Assembly (NCBI RefSeq): GCF_900142075.1
Contig: NZ_FQZO01000008.1
Coordinates: forward strand, 104,006 to 168,005
Source of the DNA: Clostridium amylolyticum
GTDB lineage: Bacteria; Bacillota; Clostridia; Clostridiales; Clostridiaceae
Reading direction: 5' to 3'
Length of the DNA stretch: 64,000 nt
Positions 16,794 through 25,424 of this stretch are shown here, piece by piece; positions within the stretch are counted from its first letter, which is position 1, and every line of letters begins with the position of its first letter. The position numbers were made by a program, and so were the translations under genes. The notes below the pieces were generated by a model. It was not told the DNA's origin. It was given only the letters and a program-made list of their open reading frames with translations, and ran no database searches.

Positions 16794-16942
16794 CTTTATC
16801 TTTCCTTTCTATAACTTCCTCCAAGCAATCTAAGAATATTCCCAAAGCTTGTACCATCATTATCCTTTAATGTATACTAATTTATTAACTTTGCGCATTT
16901 ACTTTACATAAACATTTCTTATAAGAAAGTCTTAATTAAAAA

Positions 16943-17422
16943 TTATTTGATATATATAACTTTACCAATAATACTTTTATACTTTATGGCCCCTAGCTCT
17001 CTGCTATCTTTGCTTCTTGGGCGATTATCTCCTAAAACATATATGTAACCTTTAGGCACTTGAGTTTTAGGTATATCACTGGTGTATACATCTTTCTTTA
17101 AATAGTCTTCATTAAGTTTTTTATCGTTTATATAAATAGTATTGTTAATGCATTCAATAGTTTCACCTTCCAGTGCCACTAGCCTTTTCACCAAAAAGTC
17201 TTCATTTTGTGGATTCTTCACTATAACTATATCCCCTCTATTAAAATCCTTTCTATAAGTGCTCACTTTTTCTATTATAAGCTTATTCTTATCAACTAAG
17301 GTGGGCTCCATAGAAATCCCTTTTACCGTTACCACATCAAGGATTGCCACCTTTATAATTACCGTTACTACAACAATAATTACTGATGGCAGCCATTCTT
17401 TAACAAACTTCTTTTTGTCCAT
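16943..17422 (-). CDS. lepB: Signal peptidase I
   Basis: 159 residues, the short Gram-positive SipS type. One N-terminal membrane anchor (SVIIVVVTVIIKVAILDVV), catalytic Ser37 in GISMEPTL and general base Lys79 in FLVKRLVA, then box E as GDNRPRSKDSRELG. It cleaves signal peptides of secreted proteins on the outer face of the membrane. The last gene of a same-strand group after two membrane proteins of unknown function. Confidence 0.95.
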   Translation of the reverse strand: MDKKKFVKEWLPSVIIVVVTVIIKVAILDVVTVKGISMEPTLVDKNKLIIEKVSTYRKDFNRGDIVIVKNPQNEDFLVKRLVALEGETIECINNTIYINDKKLNEDYLKKDVYTSDIPKTQVPKGYIYVLGDNRPRSKDSRELGAIKYKSIIGKVIYIK

Positions 17423-17466
17423 AATACCTCCTACATGGCTCTACTAATTTTCTTTTAAGTCCAAAC

Positions 17467-17787
17467 TTATTCTAAATTTTCTTTTGTATTACTTTCAAAA
17501 TATTTGAAAGCAATCAAAATTAACTCACATACAAGCTTCCATATTATCAATACAATAACTAGATAAAGTATTGCTAAGAATATGGATGAACCATATACCG
17601 TTGGTCCCTTCATCATTCTCTCTATGTTTCCATTCTGTACAGCCAGAATTCCCTTGCTTACAGCTTTCTTCAAATTTACCTCTTTACCAAACTGTATTGC
17701 CTTATAACCTATCACTGGAATTCCTGCATAATATAAAAAATGTGTTACAGTATAAGCATCAGACTCTCCTAATTTAAATAATCCCAT
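17467..17787 (-). CDS. Hypothetical membrane protein
   Basis: 106 residues with one clear membrane helix near the C-terminus (SSIFLAILYLVIVLIIWKLVCELILIAF) and a weakly hydrophobic N-terminal region. AAGGAG precedes the ATG. Same strand as the 156-residue membrane protein upstream and signal peptidase downstream. Family not recognised. Confidence 0.6.
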   Translation of the reverse strand: MGLFKLGESDAYTVTHFLYYAGIPVIGYKAIQFGKEVNLKKAVSKGILAVQNGNIERMMKGPTVYGSSIFLAILYLVIVLIIWKLVCELILIAFKYFESNTKENLE

Positions 17788-17859
17788 AATTTCTTTCGCT
17801 CCTTCATAATTTTTATCCTATACCCTTATCCATAACGCCCTTAAATGATGGCTTTTATC

Positions 17860-18330
17860 TTAATTCAGTGATGACTTTACTCTTGATTGATAAATCAATA
17901 CATTTTTATGAATGTTAATAAATGAAATGAAGGCTAAGGTAAAAATACTAATTTTATTCTCCAAAGTTATATATTTAATAATGTTATCTACTATTTCTAG
18001 CATGGCTATAGTGAGAATAAGGGTTAAAGCAACTTGTCCTACTAAACTTTTTGCATTCTCCGCTTTTGAATAATCTATAAATATTAAAGCTATCCCTGCA
18101 AGTACAAAAACTCCATAAAGAATGTAATTAGCCAGTCTAGTATTTCCCAATGCCTGAACATAAATAATCAGCTTATATATTAAAAACAAACCTCCACCTA
18201 AGGCTATGCTTATGAAAATCGAAGTTATTAATTTTGTTTTCATAGGGGAGTTTTTATAATGTCCAATGCTCATGCTGCTATATACTATATAAAATATCAT
18301 CAAGGCAATAACAAACAAAAGTATTAACAT
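17860..18330 (-). CDS. Multi-pass hypothetical membrane protein
   Basis: 156 residues with five hydrophobic segments spread over the whole length. GGAGGG precedes the ATG. Begins the group that runs through the 106-residue protein to signal peptidase I. No motif is visible. Confidence 0.65.
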   Translation of the reverse strand: MLILLFVIALMIFYIVYSSMSIGHYKNSPMKTKLITSIFISIALGGGLFLIYKLIIYVQALGNTRLANYILYGVFVLAGIALIFIDYSKAENAKSLVGQVALTLILTIAMLEIVDNIIKYITLENKISIFTLAFISFINIHKNVLIYQSRVKSSLN

Positions 18331-18364
18331 AATAGCCCTCCAAATTTATAGGAAATAATCCGTT

Positions 18365-18526
18365 CTAATGACTGCCTCTATATAATTTATTCCTTCTAAA
18401 ATCAAAAGTATCATGAAGTACATTGAGTTCATGTCCATTAATGACAACGGTGACATTATCTTTCCACTTAATATCTGCAGAACTCTCTTTATAATTCCAG
18501 TATATATTTCGAGGTTTCTTTTTCAC
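18365..18526 (-). pseudogene. C-terminal relic of a DUF5412-type protein
   Basis: On the minus strand a GTG-led frame of 53 codons reads KPRNIYWNYKESSADIKW, then VTVVINGHELNV and FDFRR. This is the characteristic end of DUF5412 proteins, whose N-terminal membrane helix and middle part are missing. No SD is seen and DNA upstream does not continue the frame. I take it as the leftover 3' end of a deleted gene. Confidence 0.6.
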
Positions 18527-18624
18527 TTGATTCTTATATGTTAATTATATAATAGAGGTACATATATTTCCACTATATGGATTAATATTGTGGTATTAAT
18601 TTACTTTTAGAAAGAAATTAAAAA

Positions 18625-18667
18625 AACCTTCTTTTCCACTTGTTTTTATCTTTGTGAAAAGAAGGTT
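18625..18667 (-). terminator. Terminator of the sugar operon
   Basis: AACCTTCTTTTC (18625-18636) pairs with GAAAAGAAGGTT (18656-18667). On the minus strand it follows the PTS gene stop and ends in a T run. Confidence 0.85.
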
Positions 18668-18718
18668 GTACAATTATAAATATTAATCACCTATATAAAT
18701 ACATAAGTTTTTTATCAT

Positions 18719-20122
18719 TTATTCTACAAGCTTTTTAAATTCTCTCATAACGTTGGCCACTTTAGGTCCAATTACTATTTGTAAGTTGTGATCGTCTATC
18801 TTCACTACTCCATGAGCTCCAGTTTGTTTTATTTTATTTTCATTAACTGGAGACATATCCTTAACTTCTAATCTTAATCTTGTCATGCAGTTTTCGTAGT
18901 TGATTAGGTTATCTTTTCCCCCTATATTTTCTAATATCTTTTTTGACATATATTCATAGTTGCTGTGGGATAATTTTAAATTTTCTTCATCAGAAGAATT
19001 TTCTTCAACACTTATACTGCTATCTCTTCCCAGTAACTTAATATCCTTTTTAGTTATCAATGTGTAAAAAGTAAAATAGTAAAGGGCAAAGAAGGCTAAA
19101 CCTACTGGTATAATTAAAATTCCTTTAGTAGATAATTTTAGATTTAGTACAAAGTCTATTACTCCAGCACCCCAAGAAAATCCGTGACGTATGCCTAGTA
19201 AATAAAGCGTCGCACCAGCTAGTCCAGTATACACGGAATGTATGAAGTAAAGTAGTGGTGATGCAAATAAGAATGTGAATTCTATAGGTTCTGTAATACC
19301 TGTAACAAAGGAGGTTATACTTCCAGAGGTCATTAAGGCTTTTACTTCTGTTTTTTTCTTTGCATCTGCAGCTTTAGTAATTGCTAAGGCTATAGCTGGA
19401 ACACCAAACATCATAGTAATAAAGAATCCGCCTATAAACACCCCAGCAGTGGGATCCCCTGCCATAAATCTAGTTATTTCTCCAGTTATAACTTCTCCCT
19501 TAGCATTGGTATATTGTCCTAGTCCAAAATATATGTATGTGTTAATAACGTGGTGTAATCCAAAAGGTAGTAAAAAACGATTTAGGAATCCAAATATAAA
19601 TATACCTAAAGCTCCAAGGCCCATTAAAGTACGGCTAAATCCATCAATGCCCGCCTGAGCATAAGGCCATACTAAAGAAGATAAATATGCTACAGGAATC
19701 ATAGTAATAATAATCATAGTAATTGGGAACTTTTCTCCCCCAAAAAATGCAAAGGCATCTGGTAATTTTGTATCTTTAAACTTATTATAAATTACACTAG
19801 CTATTATACCGGCCAAAAGCCCTCCAAATACACTCATGTTTAGCTCAGGGTTTATTATTTTCAAACCCTCTTTAAGTACTAAAATGGCAATAAAACCAGT
19901 TAAAGCAGGTATACCTCTATCTTTTGTTTTAGATAACCCTATGGCTATAGCCACTGCTAAAATTGCATCCATATTGCTTAGTACAACTCCTGCAGACTGA
20001 AATATTGGAATATTAAGCATATCCGCTGCAGTTAATCTAATTAAAATACCAGCAATAGGCATTGCCACTATAGGTAGCAGCATAGATTTTCCAAGCTTTT
20101 GTAAATAATTCTTTACCTTCAT
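18719..20122 (-). CDS. PTS sugar transporter EIICB, glucose/N-acetylglucosamine superfamily
   Basis: 467 residues. EIIC (about 1-375) imports the sugar and EIIB (about 400-467) phosphorylates it. The EIIC signature is seen in GLHHVINTYIYFGLG, RFMAGDPTAGVFIGGFF and TSFVTGITEPIEFTFLFASP; the phosphocysteine is Cys412 in NYENCMTRLRLEV. There is no EIIA domain, so a separate EIIA must serve it. It is the last gene of the operon GH4-ChbG-EIICB (14-nt gap). By pattern it is nearer NagE/PtsG than lactose-family chitobiose permeases. Confidence 0.9.
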   Translation of the reverse strand: MKVKNYLQKLGKSMLLPIVAMPIAGILIRLTAADMLNIPIFQSAGVVLSNMDAILAVAIAIGLSKTKDRGIPALTGFIAILVLKEGLKIINPELNMSVFGGLLAGIIASVIYNKFKDTKLPDAFAFFGGEKFPITMIIITMIPVAYLSSLVWPYAQAGIDGFSRTLMGLGALGIFIFGFLNRFLLPFGLHHVINTYIYFGLGQYTNAKGEVITGEITRFMAGDPTAGVFIGGFFITMMFGVPAIALAITKAADAKKKTEVKALMTSGSITSFVTGITEPIEFTFLFASPLLYFIHSVYTGLAGATLYLLGIRHGFSWGAGVIDFVLNLKLSTKGILIIPVGLAFFALYYFTFYTLITKKDIKLLGRDSSISVEENSSDEENLKLSHSNYEYMSKKILENIGGKDNLINYENCMTRLRLEVKDMSPVNENKIKQTGAHGVVKIDDHNLQIVIGPKVANVMREFKKLVE

Positions 20123-20136
20123 TTCTATACCCCCAA

Positions 20137-20877
20137 TTATAAATCTCTATAAGATATTAATTTAATATTTTTACTCCCTTTTATATCCTCATTTATTCTT
20201 TTGTCTGTAAGTATTTCTAGTTCTTCCAACCTAGGAAAAACAAAAGAAGAGCTCTTTAAAAGAAACTGGTCAACATAAGCCGGATGACACATAATCTCAA
20301 CGGTTTCATAGTCTTTAAAGCTATTTTCTAGGTTTATAACGTTTACTATAGCTTCATTCAATTCACCCCCAAAGAAATCAGTAGATTTAAATTCTTTGGA
20401 GATGTCATACACTTCTTTTTTAATATTATTTCTTATAGGAAGGTTATACTCCTTTGCAAGCTTTAAAAACACATTATAAATGTTTCCAAAAGAATTTATA
20501 TGATGATGACTGTCTAAATGTGTTGGAATTAATCCAAAGGATAAAAACTTCTCTATTTGAGCCTTCCACTCCTTATATACTTCTTGTAAATCCACCTGAA
20601 AATCCTGCTCATAAAAACTAAGCTTTTTAAAGTCTCCACTTTCACTTATTATTGTTTTATGACCTTGTATTAATGGTCTTCCACAGGTTAACACCAGGTG
20701 TACTCCTACACCAAGGGTATCATTTTCTTTTGCAAGCTTTACTGCATGTTCTGCTCCTGGCATATTAGTCATAAGGGTAGTGGAGGTAAGGATACCCATT
20801 TTGTGGGCATCCATTATTCCATAATTTACTGCTCTTGAATAGCCAAAATCATCTGCGTTAATTATTAGCTTTAGCAC
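20137..20877 (-). CDS. chbG: ChbG/YdjC-family carbohydrate deacetylase, copy 1
   Basis: 246 residues. Family members remove an acetyl group from N-acetylated (oligo)saccharides using a metal held by an Asp and two His. Visible: LIINADDFGYSR (metal Asp), THLDSHHHINSFG (metal histidines) and EIMCHPAYVD. It lies between the GH4 gene (25-nt gap) and EIICB (14-nt gap), so a deacetylation step belongs to the pathway. A close paralogue is at 24581-25321. Confidence 0.9.
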   Translation of the reverse strand: MLKLIINADDFGYSRAVNYGIMDAHKMGILTSTTLMTNMPGAEHAVKLAKENDTLGVGVHLVLTCGRPLIQGHKTIISESGDFKKLSFYEQDFQVDLQEVYKEWKAQIEKFLSFGLIPTHLDSHHHINSFGNIYNVFLKLAKEYNLPIRNNIKKEVYDISKEFKSTDFFGGELNEAIVNVINLENSFKDYETVEIMCHPAYVDQFLLKSSSFVFPRLEELEILTDKRINEDIKGSKNIKLISYRDL

Positions 20878-20902
20878 ACTTCTCCTCCTCTCTTTAATAT
20901 TT

Positions 20903-22225
20903 TTATAATTCAGGCCAATAGCCTTTATTAGCTTCTATTAGTTCATTTAATATAGTTTTAGCAACTTCAGTATCAATTACTGTTCTATTTAAAGCCAATG
21001 CTTGTACTAGTTTTTTATAATCCTTTTCGAAATAAGCATCTACCACTAGCATTTCATAAGCAAGCTGGTTTTCTATTAAACCTTTATAGAAAGTAGGAAT
21101 CTTTCCCACAGCAAAAGGCTTTATACCATTTTTAGTAAGCATTGCAGGGACTTCTACCATAGCCTCCTCAGGAATGTTTGATATTATTCCATTATTTTTT
21201 ACCATTACTATATAAATATCTCCATTATTATAAGCTAAAGAAGCTGCCGCCCTTACCATATATACTCCATGTATATCTGATTTTAAATGAATATCCCCAG
21301 TAGAATCGGCTTCAATTATTTTGTCGCATAAATCCATTACACGTTTTTCACGGCCATTTATAACCTGCATTGCTCTTACATTGTTAGCATCCTCTTTTTT
21401 AACTATGGCTTTAGGATATAAATAATACTGCAAATAAGTATTTGGAAGATAATCTGGATAGTCAATAAGCATTTTTCTTGCTTGTTCAAAGGTTTTAATC
21501 CAAGATTGATCCTCTGATATTTCTGAATCTTGAGGAGTAAAGCCTTCCTCTATTATCTTTCTTTTTAATTCTTCAGTATGATCATTCCCTTCTTTATCAT
21601 AAATTTTGGTAAACCATCCAAAATGATTAAGACCAAAATATTCAGGAACCAAGTCCCAAACTTCCTTACCCAATATACCTGCATAACTTATCATTATGGC
21701 CGCTGGCATATCGCAGATGTTTAATAATCTTTTATCTTCTGGAAATTCTCTTTTTAAAGCTTCAGCAACTATGGCAGCTGGGTTTGTATAATTAAGAATC
21801 CAAGCATCCTTAGAATATCTTCTTATATCACAAACAATTTCAATCATATCTTTTATAGACCTTAAGCCATATGCCATACCTCCTGGGCCACAAGTTTCTT
21901 GTCCCACAACATTGTTCATAAGAGGTATTCTCTCGTCATTTACTCTCATTGGAAGGCCGCCAGTTCTAATTTGAATAAAGGCAAAATCTATGTTCGTGTA
22001 GGCCTCTTCTTTATTAGTAGTGTATTTAAATTCTTCTAACTCAGGATAGTGCTCTCTAAGAATTATTTCAGCAGCCTTAGCATTTTTTTCTTGTCGTCTT
22101 TCATCAATATCATAAAAAGTTATACTTTTTAAAGGAAAGTTATTCTTTTCCTCTATTAAACTCATTATCATGCCTATAGTATAGGTGCTGCCACTTCCTA
22201 CAATTACCAATCTTTTTTTATCCAT
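20903..22225 (-). CDS. GH4 6-phospho-glycosidase, GlvA-like (6-phospho-alpha-glucosidase type)
   Basis: 440 residues. GH4 enzymes use NAD+ and a divalent metal to cleave phosphorylated disaccharides by an oxidation-elimination route. NAD site: VIVGSGSTYT. Metal ligands: Cys171 in CDMP and His201 in NHFGW. CDMP is the signature reported for 6-phospho-alpha-glucosidases, while 6-phospho-beta-glucosidases carry CNxP; QETCGPGG and the ending EANKGYWPEL also match GlvA/MalH. First gene of the operon, with AGGAGG before the ATG and the regulator divergent. Confidence 0.9.
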   Translation of the reverse strand: MDKKRLVIVGSGSTYTIGMIMSLIEEKNNFPLKSITFYDIDERRQEKNAKAAEIILREHYPELEEFKYTTNKEEAYTNIDFAFIQIRTGGLPMRVNDERIPLMNNVVGQETCGPGGMAYGLRSIKDMIEIVCDIRRYSKDAWILNYTNPAAIVAEALKREFPEDKRLLNICDMPAAIMISYAGILGKEVWDLVPEYFGLNHFGWFTKIYDKEGNDHTEELKRKIIEEGFTPQDSEISEDQSWIKTFEQARKMLIDYPDYLPNTYLQYYLYPKAIVKKEDANNVRAMQVINGREKRVMDLCDKIIEADSTGDIHLKSDIHGVYMVRAAASLAYNNGDIYIVMVKNNGIISNIPEEAMVEVPAMLTKNGIKPFAVGKIPTFYKGLIENQLAYEMLVVDAYFEKDYKKLVQALALNRTVIDTEVAKTILNELIEANKGYWPEL

Positions 22226-22241
22226 GTTCTCCTCCTTTAAG

Positions 22242-22294
22242 TTGTATAAAGTTGTATTACTAAGATAATACGATTATAATACATATTTATACAA
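22242..22294. promoter_or_regulatory. Candidate operator region between GH4 and gntR
   Basis: Two direct GTTGTAT repeats (22241-22247, 22251-22257) lie just upstream of the GH4 SD, and TTGTATAAA (22242-22250) is inverted as TTTATACAA (22286-22294). UTRA-type GntR regulators commonly bind such AT-rich dyads. Assignment is tentative. Confidence 0.35.
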
Positions 22295-22461
22295 GTAGTC
22301 AACATGTAAATGTTTAAATTAATATAAGTCTCATGATATATAAATAATAGATTAAATATATTATATAATCATGATATAATTTATTAAGACAACTATATTG
22401 TATTTGTATATATTTGTTTTCCCTTTACAATTGATTGATTAACATCCTTAGGAGGCAAGCT

Positions 22462-23175
22462 ATGAGTAAAAGTTCACCCTTATATAAAAATATTGCAAAT
22501 AAAATAAAAGAAGAGATTATAAACCTAAATATTAATAACGATGAAGCTATACCTTCAGAAACTAAGCTGGCAGAAAAGTTTGATGTTAGCAGAGTAACCG
22601 TACGACAAGCTATAGACTTATTAGTAAAGGAGAATATCCTATACAAGGTTCAAGGAAGTGGTACTTATGTAAAAACCAACAAAATTGAGCATCATATCTA
22701 TAAGTTACAGAGTTTTTATGAAGAAATGAAAGAACTAAACAAAAAACCATTTACAAAGGTTATTGATTTTATGGTGATATCTCCAGAAGAAAACATAGCA
22801 AGTATACTGAAAATTGATAAAAATGAAAAAGTATTTTTTATAAGAAGGTTAAGATATGCAGACGATGAGCTTTTAGTTTTAGAGGAAACCTATCTTCCAG
22901 TAAAACTTTTTCCAGATTTGACCTACGAAGTTATGTCCAAATCAAAGTATGACTATATAGAGAAGAAAGGGTACAAAATAAAAGAAAACTTTCAAGAAAT
23001 TATTCCCACCCTTCCAGATGAGGAAACTAAAAAATTATTGGAACTAAAAAAGCCCATTCCCATTCTAAATATAAATGTTTGGGCCACTTTAGATAGCGGC
23101 TCCGTTTTTGAGTATACAAAACTTTATTTTAGAAGTGACAGATATACCTTTAAACTCTACACTATTAGGGAATAG
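22462..23175 (+). CDS. GntR-family regulator with UTRA ligand domain
   Basis: About 237 residues. The winged helix (IPSETKLAEKFDVSRVTVRQAIDLLVKE) is followed by a UTRA effector domain (EENIASILKIDKNEKVFFIRRLRY, LEETYLP, LYFRSDRYTFKL). HutC/NagR-like members sense phosphorylated sugars. The frame opens at TTG 22435, but GGAGG lies 7 nt before the ATG at 22462. Divergent from the GH4 operon, it is very likely its repressor. Confidence 0.92.
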   Translation: MSKSSPLYKNIANKIKEEIINLNINNDEAIPSETKLAEKFDVSRVTVRQAIDLLVKENILYKVQGSGTYVKTNKIEHHIYKLQSFYEEMKELNKKPFTKVIDFMVISPEENIASILKIDKNEKVFFIRRLRYADDELLVLEETYLPVKLFPDLTYEVMSKSKYDYIEKKGYKIKENFQEIIPTLPDEETKKLLELKKPIPILNINVWATLDSGSVFEYTKLYFRSDRYTFKLYTIRE

Positions 23176-23205
23176 GCACTGGATATGTTAACAGTGCCCT
23201 ATTTA
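23171..23205 (+). terminator. Terminator of the GntR gene
   Basis: AATAGGCACTG, overlapping the stop codon, pairs with CAGTGCCCTATTT. A short T stretch follows. Confidence 0.7.
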
Positions 23206-23299
23206 TATGGAATAAATTAAATTTATATTAAGGGTATGTAACAATTCACTTTATTAAAAATATTATGATAAAGAGCTTAAAAATTAAGGAGATTACTTA

Positions 23300-23680
23300 A
23301 TGAGTAATTATAGAAATTATGCATATCCTGATATGATACCTTGGTGTCCATACGCTGCACAATGTCCATTTAGAACCCTTTGCACACAAGGAACAGAAGA
23401 ATTTCAAAGGCAACAACAAGGGCCACCAAAAGCACCTCCACCCAGCTTTACTCCTCAGTTATCAGATGTACCAGAGGCAAGCTTGCTAGCAGTGGATCCT
23501 GGAGCTATAAGCCCTTGCGTAAATAGGTTTTCCTATATTTGGTTGAAAAATGGTCAATCCTTCTGGGCATATCTTGTGTATGTAGGAAGAACATCCGCTT
23601 CTGGATGGAGATATCAAGGTGGAAGATGGATATATTTTGGCATTGATTTAAAAGAAATTAAAAGTTTTACTTGTTATTAA
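23300..23680 (+). CDS. Cysteine-rich, proline-rich small protein with a conserved C-terminal domain
   Basis: 126 residues in three parts: an N-terminal Cys cluster (C16, C22, C28 in WCPYAAQCPFRTLC), a Gln/Pro-rich linker (residues 34-53) and a conserved C-terminal domain (FSYIWLKNGQSFWAYLVYVG, WRYQGGRWIYFGIDLKEIKSF, final C125). The C-terminal pattern belongs to a widespread group of small Firmicute proteins, some mislabelled as transporters; no membrane helix is present here. SD is AAGGAG. It is monocistronic with its own terminator. Function unknown; a surface or spore-coat role is possible. Confidence 0.7.
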   Translation: MSNYRNYAYPDMIPWCPYAAQCPFRTLCTQGTEEFQRQQQGPPKAPPPSFTPQLSDVPEASLLAVDPGAISPCVNRFSYIWLKNGQSFWAYLVYVGRTSASGWRYQGGRWIYFGIDLKEIKSFTCY

Positions 23681-23764
23681 TAATATTATATCCTCATAAA
23701 TTTACATTGAAATTAATTAGACAATAAGAACTAATATACATGGTATTTTTCATATATTGAGCAC

Positions 23765-23795
23765 TATAGGTGAATAACTCCACCTATAATTTTTT
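23765..23795 (+). terminator. Terminator of the Cys-rich protein gene
   Basis: TATAGGTG pairs with CACCTATA and is followed by a TTTTTT run. A second hairpin (GGCTATGCTTCAA with TTGAAACATAGCC, 23797-23829) follows and may close transcription from the other side. Confidence 0.8.
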
Positions 23796-23907
23796 AGGCT
23801 ATGCTTCAACATTGTATTGAAACATAGCCAATATTTATTTGCTATTTTAGAATTTTCACATACATGGGTTATTACTACATGCTGCTCATAGCTAACACTT
23901 CTATGAT

Positions 23908-24438
23908 CTACTTATTTTCTCTAGCTATCCAAGCTATTAACTCTTCAATATTTTTCTTTCTTGTAAAATCTATTGGATTTTCATAGGCTGCTAGCATTCC
24001 TCTATCGTCAAGGGTTAGTTCCTTTTTCTTTTTTAATTGCCATTTTAATAAACTCATTAAAAATTTATCAAAAACATTAAGTTTAGTATAATCAAAGCCT
24101 CCCCTTAAGTAAAAGAAAGCTAGCTGTTCCTGTTGTTCTTTAGTAAAGTTTCTGTCTCTTACTTCATTTATGGGTTCTTCTCTTGAAGGTGATGCTCCAG
24201 TGGCAAATACTGCTATTTTTTTATCTTTAAGCTTGTCTAGGTTTTTCAATATGAATTTTACTCCAAGGATACCTGAGGCATATAGGGATCCTCCGTAAAC
24301 TATGGTGTCATAATCCTCTAGCATATTTATATCAGCCTTTGAGACATCAAAAATATCTCCATGCAGTTCCTCTGCAATCCACTCAGCATATTTCTTTGTA
24401 AAGCCTGTCTTTGACTTGTATATTACTACTGCTTTCAT
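23908..24438 (-). CDS. Flavodoxin-like protein (HemG/protoporphyrinogen oxidase type)
   Basis: 176 residues. The FMN phosphate loop is YKSKTGFTKKYAEWIA, followed by DTIVYGGSLYASG and AVFATGASPSREE. This is the flavodoxin_5 group that includes HemG, but clostridial members act on varied substrates, so a haem role should not be assumed. Single gene; AGGAGG-like SD before the ATG. Confidence 0.8.
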   Translation of the reverse strand: MKAVVIYKSKTGFTKKYAEWIAEELHGDIFDVSKADINMLEDYDTIVYGGSLYASGILGVKFILKNLDKLKDKKIAVFATGASPSREEPINEVRDRNFTKEQQEQLAFFYLRGGFDYTKLNVFDKFLMSLLKWQLKKKKELTLDDRGMLAAYENPIDFTRKKNIEELIAWIARENK

Positions 24439-24580
24439 TTTATCCCTCCTTAAGAGCTTTTGACCCCAATGAATTTCTAACCATAATAAATTGTTTCATC
24501 TATACCTCTTGAGAACCATTAAAATTATGGACAAACTTCCTCAATAAAGATTATATTATGAATTTATTGAACTTATAAAA

Positions 24581-25321
24581 TTACAGCTCCCTATAGGATA
24601 CCAATTTTATATTTTCGCTAGATTTTATATCCTCATTTACTTTTTTATCTATAAGCATCTCAAGCTCCACTAATCTAAGGTGAGTGAAGGAAGAGCTGTT
24701 TAGTAGAAAATTATCTAAATATCCTGGATGACACATGATTTCAACGGATTCATAAGCTTTAAAGTTTTTTTCTATATATATAATATTCACCATCTCTTTA
24801 TTTAATTCTCCGGCGAAGAAATTTGTGCATTTAAAGTCTTTAGAAATATCATATACCTGTTTTTTTATATTATTTCTTACAGGAAGGTTGTATTCTTTAG
24901 CCAGCTTTAAAAACACTTCATATAGGTTACCGAAGGAATTTATATGGTGGTGACTATCTAAATGAGTGGGAACTAGTCCTAAAGATAAAAACCTTTCTAT
25001 TTGAGCTTTCCACTCCTTATAAACTTCTTCTAAGTCCACTTGAAAATCATCTTTATAAAAATTAACCTTCTTAAAATCACCCTTTTCATTTACTATGGTT
25101 TTATGGTCTTTTAATAAAGGCTTCCCACAGGTTAATACTAAATGCACTCCAACCCCTAGAGAAGGATTTTCTTTAGCAAGTTTTGCTGCATGCTCTGCTC
25201 CTGGCATATTGGTCATCAAGGTGGCAGAAGTTAAAATCCCTAATTTATGAGCATCTAAAATCCCATAATTAACTGCCCTGCTATACCCAAAATCATCTGC
25301 ATTAATTATAAGCTTTATCAT
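24581..25321 (-). CDS. chbG: ChbG/YdjC-family carbohydrate deacetylase, copy 2
   Basis: 246 residues, the same length as copy 1 at 20137-20877 and highly similar along its whole length, including LIINADDFGYSRAVN, THLDSHHHINSFGN and EIMCHPGYLD. The frame extends upstream to 25405, but GGGAGGA lies 7 nt before the ATG at 25321, which aligns exactly with the start of copy 1. It follows the alpha/alpha-toroid protein on the same strand. The duplication suggests dosage or substrate specialisation in the sugar pathway. Confidence 0.9.
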   Translation of the reverse strand: MIKLIINADDFGYSRAVNYGILDAHKLGILTSATLMTNMPGAEHAAKLAKENPSLGVGVHLVLTCGKPLLKDHKTIVNEKGDFKKVNFYKDDFQVDLEEVYKEWKAQIERFLSLGLVPTHLDSHHHINSFGNLYEVFLKLAKEYNLPVRNNIKKQVYDISKDFKCTNFFAGELNKEMVNIIYIEKNFKAYESVEIMCHPGYLDNFLLNSSSFTHLRLVELEMLIDKKVNEDIKSSENIKLVSYREL

Positions 25322-25424
25322 TATTGTTTCCTCCCATTGCTTCTTCCTAATAGTACTAAGTACTTGTTTAATTTTAGTCTCCAATAGCTTTTTTCTGTTA
25401 TACACAGATTAAATTTCACACTGA

